Shown piece after piece: positions 33,442-44,300 of a DNA stretch of 64,000 nt (position 1 is its first letter; each line of letters starts with the position of its first letter). This stretch comes from Gremmenia infestans. Lineage: Eukaryota; Ascomycota; Leotiomycetes; Helotiales; Hamatocanthoscyphaceae. Under the pieces are notes generated by a model. That model was not told where the DNA came from. It was given only the letters and a program-made list of their open reading frames with translations, and ran no database searches. The translations under genes and the position numbers were made by a program. The DNA is taken from assembly GCA_032629725.1 (NCBI GenBank), contig JAFEVB010000029.1, positions 868,001 through 932,000 on the forward strand, in the 5' to 3' direction.

Positions 33442-34227
33442 ATGACTGCCTCTCTACCCACCATAGTTCTAGTCCATGGCGCCTGGCATACCCCGCCAAA
33501 CTACCATAATTACATCGATGCCTTGAAAGCACAAGGCTTCAAGGTCCTCACACCCCACCTCCCTTCATCCAGCGGCAAATCTCCCCCGGATGCCTCCTTC
33601 CCAGAAGATGTCGCCGCTGTCCGATCAGTCGTAGAAAACCTCGTCGAAGCAGGCGAGCGCGTACTCATGGTCATGCACTCCTACGGCGGCGCCGTTGGCA
33701 CCGATGCCATCACAGGCCTCAGCTTCACCGAACGCAAAGCCGAAGGAAAGAAAGGGGGAGTGATACATCTCTTCTACATGTGTGCGTACATCCTCCCGCC
33801 CGGAGGCACTATCTGGAGCGTTGTGGAAGAAGCGCAAATGACGCAGTTCTGGCCACAGTTCGTCGACAATGCTGCAGATGGCTCGACTTTTCCGCACGAC
33901 CCGAAGCTCCTGTTTTTCGGCGACGGCGTGGAGCAGCGTATCGTGGATGAGGCGCTTCCGCACTTGGTGCGATCGCCGCTGTCCATGTTCCATACGGAGA
34001 CTAAGGGGAGTGCGTGGAAGATCGTGCCCGTGACGTATATTTTGACACAGCAGGATTACTCGGTGCCCAGGGTGTATCAGGATATCATGCTTGCAAAGGT
34101 GAAGAAGGAGGGGGTGGTTTTGAAGACGGAGGACTATGAGACGAGTCATAGTGTTTTTATCACTAAGCAGGCTGAGATGGTGCGAGCGGTTGTGGAGGCT
34201 GCTAAGGACGAGAGGAATCCGATGTAA
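33442..34227 (+). CDS. Alpha/beta hydrolase (AB hydrolase_6 type)
   Basis: A single exon encodes 261 aa. The oxyanion strand VLVHGAWHTP lies at 9-18. The nucleophile elbow HSYGG has Ser80. A candidate acid is Asp205 (LTQQDYSVP), and the His is 236 (ETSHSVFIT), so the triad is complete. A lid region (about 115-190) has aromatic and acidic residues. This small hydrolase type is frequent in fungal secondary-metabolite clusters, where members hydrolyse esters or lactones, help aldol or Dieckmann closure, or detoxify. It sits between the methyltransferase and the membrane protein of the candidate cluster. It has no signal peptide, so it is likely cytosolic. Base composition is markedly more G+C-rich than the A+T-rich tract to its left. 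Confidence 0.85.
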   Translation: MTASLPTIVLVHGAWHTPPNYHNYIDALKAQGFKVLTPHLPSSSGKSPPDASFPEDVAAVRSVVENLVEAGERVLMVMHSYGGAVGTDAITGLSFTERKAEGKKGGVIHLFYMCAYILPPGGTIWSVVEEAQMTQFWPQFVDNAADGSTFPHDPKLLFFGDGVEQRIVDEALPHLVRSPLSMFHTETKGSAWKIVPVTYILTQQDYSVPRVYQDIMLAKVKKEGVVLKTEDYETSHSVFITKQAEMVRAVVEAAKDERNPM

Positions 34228-34532
34228 TCAGTGTATAAAAGAAGAATTGGGAATTATTTTGTATGTCCTCAGATCGCTAGGAAAATACCAATATGCAAAT
34301 AGATTCAACGTTATAATATAGGTCTTGAGGGAGGGCCTAATGAGACCATACTGGGATATGATCATGAGATGTTCGATTTTACTAATTAAAGGGGTGTTAT
34401 GATTAAGAGACTATTAGACGCAACGACTAGGCGCGCTGAAGTTTGACGTTTTGGGTTATTCAAATAAGAGTATCACATTGTCTTAATAGGGAATCATAAT
34501 TGAATAGTTTCTCTGGATTTAATAATGTTTTT
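34228..34532. other. Intergenic between convergent genes
   Basis: These 305 bases between the hydrolase and membrane-protein stop codons are A+T-rich, with no feature seen. Confidence 0.5.
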
Positions 34533-36036
34533 CTAACGGTAACGACGATCACTCCGCTCGACTGTGAATTCCTGCGAAACATAGACGCCACTTAAGCCAG
34601 ATTCAACACTATCTATATCCTTACCAGATTTGTGACTCAAAGGTATCGTGTCTCGTCCATCGATATAGTCGAAATCAGCCTTCGAAGCTAGTCCCGCGGT
34701 ACGATTTTTGGATCGCGTGGACCTGAAGACCGAGACGCCGGTGGTGGCCTTTGTGCCACGACTGCCGACAATCTTCTTCTGCCAGGCTTTGAAGTAGGCT
34801 GGGAGGGTAGGCAAACAAGCGCATGTTATGGACAGAGGCGTTTCGATAGATGTCCAGACACCCACGTCGACTAATGTATCTGCGGTATGTTAGTGACACA
34901 GTTAAGAGTTGAAACCAAACGGCCGCCAGTGGTGTATATGTCTTACAAGTGATGTCCTCGTTGTTTATTTTGCTCAGACTGACGATTCGGACGATACTGC
35001 TTATGCAAACGCTGGAGACGAGAGTCAATATAAAGATATCTGATAATGAGGGACGAGTCATACAAGCCTCCAAGTAGGAAAACACCAGCAAGAGCACTCT
35101 TCTTGTGAGCGGTCATGTTCAGTCGCAATATCATCGGAATCGGTAAACAGAGAATAATGACATCGGTGAGGAGGTTGGAAATGGCGTTTCCATAATAGAA
35201 CTTCGTTGTGTTTATGCCTAGGTATCAAAACGTTAGCATGCGTATATATCTTTGGGGAGATACAATAGTAAGTTACATTTTGCAGTTGCCATTGCTGTAA
35301 GATTCCAAGAACCATATACAGGGTTGCAAGAGAAAATCTGCGTCAACACAACCGAAATCATCCAGCCCAGAACAATTGCACCAGTGGCATAAAGCGCATA
35401 TTGAAAGGACTTGACGCGGTGGAAGATGCGCCTATACATAAAAAGTATCGAAAATTTGATGGTGGGTAATGTCAAGGCGTAAAATATGTTATCGATGTAG
35501 ACTATCTGCGCGTATGTTAGTCCGCGTTCATTTGAAATGATTTGATCTCCGAACATACCAAAAGAAATCTTTCGATTTGCTCAGGTAGAAGTTCACTCAT
35601 ATGGAACCCCGCAAAGCCAATGGTACTGATTAAGATACCTGTAGTGTATAGTCCAAACGAAAAGACCAGTGCAAACAAGGCAAACTGCAGAATCCAGCTA
35701 TTAGCAAAAGTCCAAATCGAATTCCAACGTAATGAAGGATGTACGAAGCATAGTCCCGGGATTCATGTAGAATCCCAGAGGCAAAGCTTCTCAGTTGCGC
35801 TGTGGTCTTTGTCCAAGGCACGGGCAGAAGAAAAAGGATGTATGGCTGTTTCCGCGACTACTTACCCAATCGTCCACTCCCACCCCTCGATTTGCATGCT
35901 TTGATAGAAAACGCAAAGTAATGGTAGAAACAGCCAGTGTTTGAAAGACAGTCGACACTACCACCAGCGGGACAGCTCTTGATGACACCACGGGCGCATG
36001 AAGCGGTTGTATTGTAACAGTTGTTGGTGAAGCCAT
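34533..36036 (-). CDS. Rhodopsin-domain (SAT4/PTH11-like) integral membrane protein
   Basis: Six exons (35866-36036, 35559-35684, 35277-35505, 35064-35217, 34947-35011, 34533-34879) give 363 aa in phase. The seven-helix fungal rhodopsin-domain pattern is evident. Helix 1 (AVPLVVVSTVFQTLAVSTI) is followed by RFLSKHANRGVGVDDW, the diagnostic loop. LTLPTIKFSILFMYRRIF is helix 3/4, and CNPVYGSW lies in the extracellular loop. ISNLLTDVIILCLPIPMIL and GVFLLGGFVCISSIVRIV follow. The last helix (WTSIETPLSITCACLPTLPAYF) leads to a hydrophilic tail of about 80 residues. An upstream Met at 36114 is in frame but adds a highly basic stretch, so I prefer 36036. The family is a set of putative plasma-membrane receptors or transport-associated proteins, often inside metabolite clusters. 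Its role is unknown. Confidence 0.82.
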
Positions 36037-37065
36037 CTTTCTTTTTGAGAAAGGAAATTTGGGAATGGCGGCACGAAGGAAGTTCTTCTTTTTCCTCTTC
36101 TTCTGCGCATACACAGTCTGTATGATACTTCTTGAATTATTGGATTCTTGGTATTTCCGTCTCCTAGTTTGAAGTGTCGTTCCTTCGCGGTGGCGAGGGG
36201 TAATTAATTGTGGAGAGAATTAACCTTTCAACCAGGAAGGGGGGATGGTAGCGTAAGATATGCTAATCTTGCAGCCACTCCTATACTATACGTGGAATCC
36301 TTTTTCATGCATTTGATGCATTTCACGTTACGGCGCTACAGCGGCTATACATGTACGAGCGGAGATCTATGAGTACTTCGAGGTAAGTGGGTAGACACAC
36401 GTAAGCCAGAACCATAGTTGAGACTCCTGCTCAGAAGGGAAGTTTGCCCTGTTTTTCCTTTGATTTTCTATAAATTCCTTCTACTCCTGCAGAGGATGTC
36501 GTGGTCGTGAACGCTACGGGAGTTAGCTTAATTTGTATGTGCCGGGCAAACCTTACCTTACGGAGGTATTGTAGATCACTGGATAGCAGGCAGGTGACTT
36601 TAAAAGCTGGGGCGCCATGTGTCTACTAGTCTTAATACTACTAAAAAATACCCGTTTCGCTTAACGGTCTCTAGCCAATTATAGAGCGAATTTTGAGTGC
36701 AGCCACCTTTAGCGAGCTACTACTTTCTCGTTACCTCCGCAAGTGTGGTATAGACTACTTTACTGTAAATAGCTGTGCTGAGATGAGCTAAGAGCATATT
36801 CCATATTGAGGCCAAGATCAACATCTAACATTCGCTCCTTCCCACCCGAAACACACAAATAGATCTAACTCCACTTAATAATTGTCCGCTCTTTCCCTTC
36901 CCCACGATATGCTTGGCGCCCGCCAACGAACCAAAAAATTGCCGGTGAAATAGCATCCAGGATAGGATAGGATGGAGCCTCCGTACGTATCGGACGTCTA
37001 GTGTAACTTGCAGTAAGCGCTGCATGCCATATTTGCAAAGACGCCTTTTCCGATAGGACCCCTCA
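36037..37065. other. Intergenic, no gene recognised
   Basis: This is the promoter of the membrane-protein gene and the 3' flank of the FSH1-type hydrolase. Short frames at 36825-37073 on the minus strand have no family signal. It is mostly A+T-rich. Confidence 0.45.
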
Positions 37066-37867
37066 CTATTCATAGGTCACGGCCGTTTTGGCACGGTTCA
37101 GAATCGCAGTGACAGCTGCTGAAAGCTTCTCTAGATCTTCTCCTTCTGAGGGCACCCCATGCCCAGCGCTATGCACCACTTCCAGATTATCTGTTGCCGA
37201 GCACAGCTGTGAGAGATCTGGACCCATTCCAGGATAGTCCAGGTCATTGTCGGCCCAGCAATTTACCACAGGGAGATGCATCAAAGCAGTCATTTCCGGC
37301 TTTCGAGCGCACTGTACAACTTTCCCCTCTTTGAGAGAAGTCATATCAAAAGGTAGCCCCCCACATAAAAATATAGCGCATTTGAAAGGTACAGGACCCT
37401 TCAACTCCGCGCTGATGATAAGGGTTGCGGCGAGTACCGCGCCTTGGGAGAACCCAATGACTCCATCAAAAGGCCCACTTGACGCAACGTAATTCGCCAG
37501 GTCGGTGACTGCTTCGAGGATACTCGATGCAGATGGGTCTTCACCGTCGAAATAGGAGTAGCAGTCCACCTGATCGCCGAATACCTCCTGGATTCCACGT
37601 GCTGGTGGCCAGAGAAGCGAGCCATCCACAAAGTCGTACTCATGCTTCTCTTCGCCCAAACGGTAGCGCAGGGATGCTATGTGACCCAAACTTCAGTATG
37701 AGGTCTTACTTCTTGTTCTGTGAGAAAACGTACCAGTCTGTGCCTTGAGTACCTAAATTTTCAACACAAAGATGTTAGAATACTTCAGTTTTAACTCCGA
37801 GACATGTGAGGAGCCGAATACTTACGTCGCTATTTGTTCCCAGCCCATGCAAACAGAGGAAACGCAT
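37066..37867 (-). CDS. FSH1/LovG-type serine hydrolase
   Basis: Three exons (37826-37867, a 19-nt exon 37734-37752, 37066-37676) give 223 aa in phase. The family start MRFLCLHGLGTNSDV is split by the first intron. The second exon encodes VLKAQT, and the body follows with LRYRL, DFVDGSLLWPPA and the nucleophile elbow GFSQG (Ser97). A likely acid is in NCWADNDLDYPG, and the catalytic His lies in VHSAGHGVPS near residue 197. FSH1 proteins linked to HR-PKS genes, such as LovG, release the polyketide from the ACP. The divergent position 445 bp from a PKS without a release domain supports that job. It has no signal peptide. A longer frame to 38071 looks like leader. Confidence 0.85.
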
Positions 37868-38312
37868 TTTCTTCGGTCGATAGAGGTTTGGTTCTGATGA
37901 TGTTTTGAAGAAAGCTGCCAGCGATAAGCATAGCACGAAGGCAATATAAATCCCAGTAGAGATGGTCTGCCGACAGTGTCTCGGTGATCTCTCGCCCGCC
38001 GGAGGCTGAGATCTCCAGGATAATTGTTGGTACGCACTACTGTACCTCCGTACCACATTTGGATAATCCATTCCTGGTTTAGTCTACCGCCCTCAGCAGT
38101 GAGGCGTTGGAACCTTAAAAGTTGTCCACTTGCCACATGTGCAATGCTCCACTTTTCGGACGAGCAAGTCAATCTTCTGCCTGAAGTGTTCTCGCGTCTC
38201 CGAGGCTACCTTTGGATTTGGAAATCTTTCTATTCGCCGTAACACATTAGAATCATACTACATGGGCAGTGTGAAAAGTTTGATGAGACTGGGAATATTA
38301 TAGTTTGTCGCC
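37868..38312. promoter_or_regulatory. Divergent promoter, FSH1-type hydrolase / HR-PKS
   Basis: This 445-bp interval lies between two divergent start codons. Co-regulation of hydrolase and PKS is expected from the geometry. I did not find a clear palindromic CGG-N-CCG site for a Zn2Cys6 factor. There is no transcription-factor gene in the cluster. Confidence 0.5.
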
Positions 38313-41300
38313 ATGGCGATTAGAAAGACCCAAAACGGCGTTCATCCTGCGGAAGGAGTTTTGGAAGACTTGAATGATGGGCCTTCAAACACCTCTACGA
38401 ATGGCTTCACTCATAATATAGAACATCCCACCGTGGAGCCCATTGCGGTGATTGGGATGTCTCTGAAGTTTCCGCAGGAAGCTACATCTCCAGAGGCTTT
38501 CTGGGACATGCTCTATAAAGGCCGATGTGCTATGACCGAATTTCCTCCAGACAGATTCAACATAGATGCATTCTATGACAAGGAGAACTCAGGCACTGGA
38601 ACCGTAAGTGTTTATACTTTTTAACCTTCTTGTCCGAACACGCGGCAAAATGCACCAAGTTGAAAGGCTCCGCTAACGAAAGATAGCTACCCCTTCGAGG
38701 CGGCCATTTTTTGAAGGAGGATCTGGGCGCATTTGATGCCCCTTTTTTCTCCGTCACCCCTGCTGAGGCTGTTGCGATGGATCCGCAACAGCGCATAATG
38801 TTAGAGACGTCCTATCACGCTTTAGAAAATGGTAAGTTCGTCCCACGCAACCCAAAATTTGGATACTGAGAGTGTACAGCTGGTCTCACTATCGACAAGT
38901 GCTCAGGAAGTAAGACTTCAGTTTACACGGCAACTTTTACGGATGATTACAAAAGTATGTTACAGCAGGATTCTGAACAACTCCCAAAGTATGCAGCCAC
39001 GGGGCTGTCCGGATCGATGTTGGCAAACCGCGTCAGCTGGTTTTTCAATTTGCGCGGTCCTAGCATGAATCTAGACTCTGCTTGTTCTAGCAGTTTGAGC
39101 GCTTTACATATTGCTTGTCAGGATTTACTAAATGGTACATCAAAAATGGTATGATACATGGGGCGATTTGAAATTCCCTCTGCTTACCTGACCCAGGCCC
39201 TTGTTGGTGGATGCAATCTGGTTTTTCATCCGGATTTCATGCTAATTATGTCAAATATGAGTTTCATGTCTCCTGATAGCCGATGCTGGAGTTTTGACCA
39301 TAGAGCAAATGGCTATGCTAGAGGCGACGGCTTTGGTGTTGTAGTTTTGAAGAAACTATCAGATGCTATGCAGGATGGAGATACCATAAGAGCTGTCATA
39401 CGTGCTACTGGGTTGAACCAGGATGGTAGAACGACTGGCGGAATCACACAGCCAAACGGAGAGGCCCAACAGTTATTGATAAATGAGACTTTTACAAGGG
39501 CAAACCTTGACATGGCACCAGTAAGATTGTAAGTTGATGGGAAGCTTCCATTCATTGTTCATAATAAGCGGTTTGATGACTTGCTGATTTCTATGAAATA
39601 TTACAAAAAGGGCAATATTAATTTTTTATTTATAGTTTTGAAGCACATGGGACAGGAACAGCCCTTGGCGATCCCACCGAAGCAAAAGCGATTGGAAATT
39701 CTTTTCGGTCATATCGCTCAGAAGAGGAGCCACTAATTGTTGGTGCCGTCAAATCCAATATTGGTCACTTGGAAGGTGGTAGTGGCATTGCAGGTCTCAT
39801 CAAAACTGTGATGATACTAGAAAAGGGAATTATTCTGCCCAATACTGGGCTCGAAAAAGTCAATCCCAGGATCGACACCCAGAATCTTCGCATTCATGTA
39901 GGTTTCTGTTCCCAAACCTCAGATATGCCCTTAACTGACTTTTCTCCCCAAGTTTCCTACTCGTCCAATGCAATGGCCTAGTTTGGGACTTCGTCGTGCT
40001 TGTGTGAGTAGCACCTGCTTCCTTAGACATCAATCTAACTATATACAAGGTTAACTCGTTTGGATTCGGCGGCTCTAATGCCGTCGTGATAGTCGATGAT
40101 GCCTTGCACTTCCTGAAAGCCCATAGGCTCCGCGGTCATCATCGTACTATAGACCTTTGCCTGCAAAAGTCAAATGGTGAAACTAATGGGACGAAGGAGA
40201 CGAACGGCTTCTACGAACCTGTCGAACAGAAGTCTGAAAGAGACGTGGGAAGAGTGACCGACGAAAACGGATTGTCAACTAAGCTTACTTCGACTCAAAA
40301 GCACCCGAGACCGAGACTATTAATTTTCTCTGCTGCTGATGAGATTGGGATCAAAAGTATGCTCGATACTTATGGCGAATTTTTCAAAAAGCGCGGCCGA
40401 GCTGTTTTGGCGCCATCATTTGATGATATTGTCCACACTCTAGCAGCCAAGCGATCTCTCCATGCGTGGCGTTCCTATACTGTTGCGACTTCTGGAAGTG
40501 ATCTCATCTCGCTAGAAAAAGATAGTTCCAAACCAATCAGGTTTTCAGGAGACCCAAAATCGATTGCTTTCGTGTTCACTGGCCAAGGAGCCCAATATGC
40601 GAAAATGGGAAACGGGTTGCTTGCATTTCCTCTCTTCAGACTTCGGTTTGCTGAGCTTGACCATATACTTCAAGACCTAGGCTGTGAATGGTCGCTTCAG
40701 GGTAAGTGGCCGCTAGTTCATGGTTTGCTGGAGATGCTGACCTGAGTTGTAGCTTTGCTTTGCGATTCTACGTCTACCATAAATGAGCCAGAATATAGCC
40801 AGACTTTTTCGACCGCGCTTCAAATCGCTATAGTCGACTTACTCAAGTCTTTTGGTATTACTCCCGCCGCCGTGGTGGGCCATTCTTCAGGCGAAATAGC
40901 GGCTGCGTAAGTCAACCTAAGTGTCTCACTGTTCACATTACTAATTGAACTAGTTACTGTGCAGGCGCTTTCGATGACAGAACTGCGTTGAAAATTGCCT
41001 ATCACCGGGGTCGCCTGGCTGCCAGACTTCCGACGCTGCATAAAACTCCGCAAGCAATGCTGGCTGTAGCTCTGAGTGAAGAAAGAATCCAGCCATTCCT
41101 GGCCAGACTCACGGAACATGTCGAAATCCTCAATGTTCAAGTTGGCTGTGTGAATAGCCCTAAGAGTATCACACTCACGGGAGACAAAGATCAGCTTGAA
41201 ATCCTCGAGTCGTGGCTTAAGGATGATCAACACCTGGCTCGTAAACTTCGCGTGAACGTTGCGTACCATTCTCCTTTCATGAAGGCAATAAAGACCGATT

Positions 41301-44300
41301 ATTACGAAAGCCTGAAGGACATGGACAGTAAAGTCGCCAAGAAGGTCACCATTCCAATGATATCGTCAGTAACCGGGGCTGTTATTCCTCTAGGTAGGGT
41401 TTGTGATGCTGAATACTGGGTCAAAAACCTTATCTCTCAGGTCAAATTCTCCCAGGCTGTGTCTCTTCTCAGCGTCCAATCCGGGAAAGCGCCTCGAAAG
41501 ACCCTCGGCTCGAAGTCCCAGTCACTTTCGGGCATCAAAGAACTCGTAGAGATAGGGCCGCACTCTACCCTTCAAGGTCCACTTCAGGAGATTCTAACAA
41601 ACAATAAGTCTCAAGGTCGGATGAGTTATCTGTCAATACTTAATCGTCAAAGGGACGCTGCAGCATGTACCCTAGATGCTGTCGGACGGCTATGGAGCCT
41701 AGGACATCATATCGATATGCTAGCAGTCAATGGTTTTGATAAAAAGACGCGTGCTGTGATGACAGATTTACCATCCTATCCGTTCAACCACACACAGAAA
41801 TACTGGTTTGAAGATAGAACCAGTACTCAATTTAGATTTAGATCACATGCGCGACATGAGCTTTTGGGAAGTTTAATTCCAAGTTCGAGTTCCTTTGAAG
41901 TGCGATGGCGCAATTTTCTCAGCTTGGAAAAGCTTCAATGGGTCCAACATCATGAAGTGAGTTACTTCCTGCCATTAGGTCAATATTCCTAGGCTAATCT
42001 TGGGAAGATCAGCAACAATTGTCTCCTTCCTGGTGCAGCCATGTTAGCCATGGCTATTGAAGGCGTGAAGCAACTTACGACTAGGGAGGCAAAGGTTGTG
42101 GCATTTGAAATGCGAGACGTGCAGTTTCTAAATGCTTTGCAAGTTCCAGACAGCAGCGAAGGCCTGGAGATCCAGGTATCTCTTGCCACTTCTAAGGACA
42201 GAGCAATTGAACATGAACCATGGTATGAGTTTAGACTTTTCTCATATAGCTCAGAATGGTCTGAACATTGCCGTTGCCGTATCAGAGCTGAAACCGCGTC
42301 GCAAGTATGGAGCATATCATCCCCTACTTCAAGTTATCATCTGGAGCTCTCATCCATAGCCAATGCATGCGTCCACGAAGCCGACGCAAAGCATTTCTAT
42401 GATGTTACCAGGGATAATGGCGTCAATTACGGCCCAATATTTCAGACATTAAACCATGTGCGGTTCAATGAGTCTGGAGCTGCTATGGCCGACATCCGAG
42501 CCTTTTCCGGTAGCGCCGACGACAAGTCGAAAAGACTCAATTTCGATGCATACACGATTCATCCTTCAGTCTTGGATGGCCTCTTCCAAATGGTGTTTCC
42601 TGCCCTCAACCAAGGTGGGGCTCTGGATCTCCCGACAATGGTGCCGTCTTCCATACGAAGACTAGTGATATATGCAAACGACGATTTCATTTCTTCGGGT
42701 TCACATTTGCGGGCAAGTGTAAGATCGACCTTTAACGGATATCGAGGCACAGAATCTAAGGTCATCGCTGTTTCACCTAGCAACTATGAACTGTTCTCGA
42801 TCATGGAAGGATATCAAACGACGTTTGTTTCTACATCTAACGATACACAGCTTCTAAATTCGGCACAGAGGCCATTACTTAGTCATTTGGAATGGCGACC
42901 AGATCTTACCTTGCTAAACAACGAACAAATATCGGAACTATGCAAGCAAGCAAGGCCACAGAACAATGATTTTGTTAACTTCCAACAACGACTGTCATTA
43001 TTGATTCATCATTACATTTCAACGACACTCGAGGCTTTAAAGCAGGCACCTCCAGAGGGCATCTCACCACACTCGTTGAGATACATCAGGTGGATGGTAC
43101 AACAGCACAGTCAGCCCGACAGTGATTGGGCCCCAAGGGCATTGTCTGAACCAGCTGGAGTGGACGCTCTAGAGAAAGAAATAGTGACGGCAAACAACTT
43201 GGGCCAATATTATGTGACTCTTGGTCGGAATCTCTTGCCGCTCCTCCTGGACGAGGAAGGCTCCAAGAGCCTTGTGTCCAGAGAAGAGCTATCAAGTTCT
43301 TATTTCAACGAACAATTGGCGAGCCAGAATATTCGAAAGCAACTAGAAGTTTTGCTGTCAAATCTCGCTCACAAAACCCCCACAATGAAGATACTAGAGC
43401 TTGGAGGAAGCGGAGGAAACTCAACATCACCGTGTCTGAGTATCTTATCTGCCAAGGGTAACACCAGGTGGCTTCGATACGACTACACTAATGTATCGTC
43501 CGACAAAGTTCTTCAGGCGCAAGAGAAACTTGGTAGTTCTAGTAATCGGGTCCATTTCCAAGTCCTGGATATTGAAAATGAGCCTGCGGCTCAAGGAATT
43601 GAGGAGTTTTCTTACGACTTGGTCATTGCAGCCCACGTGCTTCAGATGAATTCGAATTTACCGCGAACCTTCCGGAATTTGAGGAGGCTACTGAAACCGG
43701 GCGGCAGTTTAATCCTAGTTGGAATTTCAGCTCCTCAAAGTGTGAATATTGACTTCATCTTCGGTCTTATTCAGGGGTGGTGGACCAATGGGCAGACTTC
43801 TTTAAACCCTTACCGCTCAAAGGAAGAGGTGTCAAAAGCTCTAACAGACTCTGGTTTCAACGGCATCGACTATGTTATTCAGGATTCGGAAGACCAGGAA
43901 AATCATGAGATTGGTGTTATTGTTGCTACAGCAGCAGAACAGATCGTTTCAGAAGCTTTGAAACTTCCCGAGATAGCCATCGTCCTTGACGAAAAGTCTT
44001 TGACTAAGGCTAACTTCGCCAACCGCTTGAAGGAAAAGATACAGGGAGATGGAAAAACCACAGCATTGATCTATAATTTTGCCGACGCGGTATCCAAACG
44101 ATCGATAAACGGGATGTTCTGTATCTTCCTCCTCGACTACGATGAGCCTTTCTTTCCTTCCATCAGTTCGGATGAGTTTAACAACTTCAAGGAAGTTTTG
44201 TCATTGACAAATGACATATTATGGGTAGCCAAGGATACTCAGACGCTTTGTAGACCAGAGTTCCATATGGTGGATGGACTTTCGCGTGCTCTCCGTTCCG

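Noticed and set aside
34533..36114. The upstream Met at 36114 as the start of the rhodopsin-domain protein
   Set aside because: It would add a KKRKKK-type basic stretch before the first helix, unlike the family.
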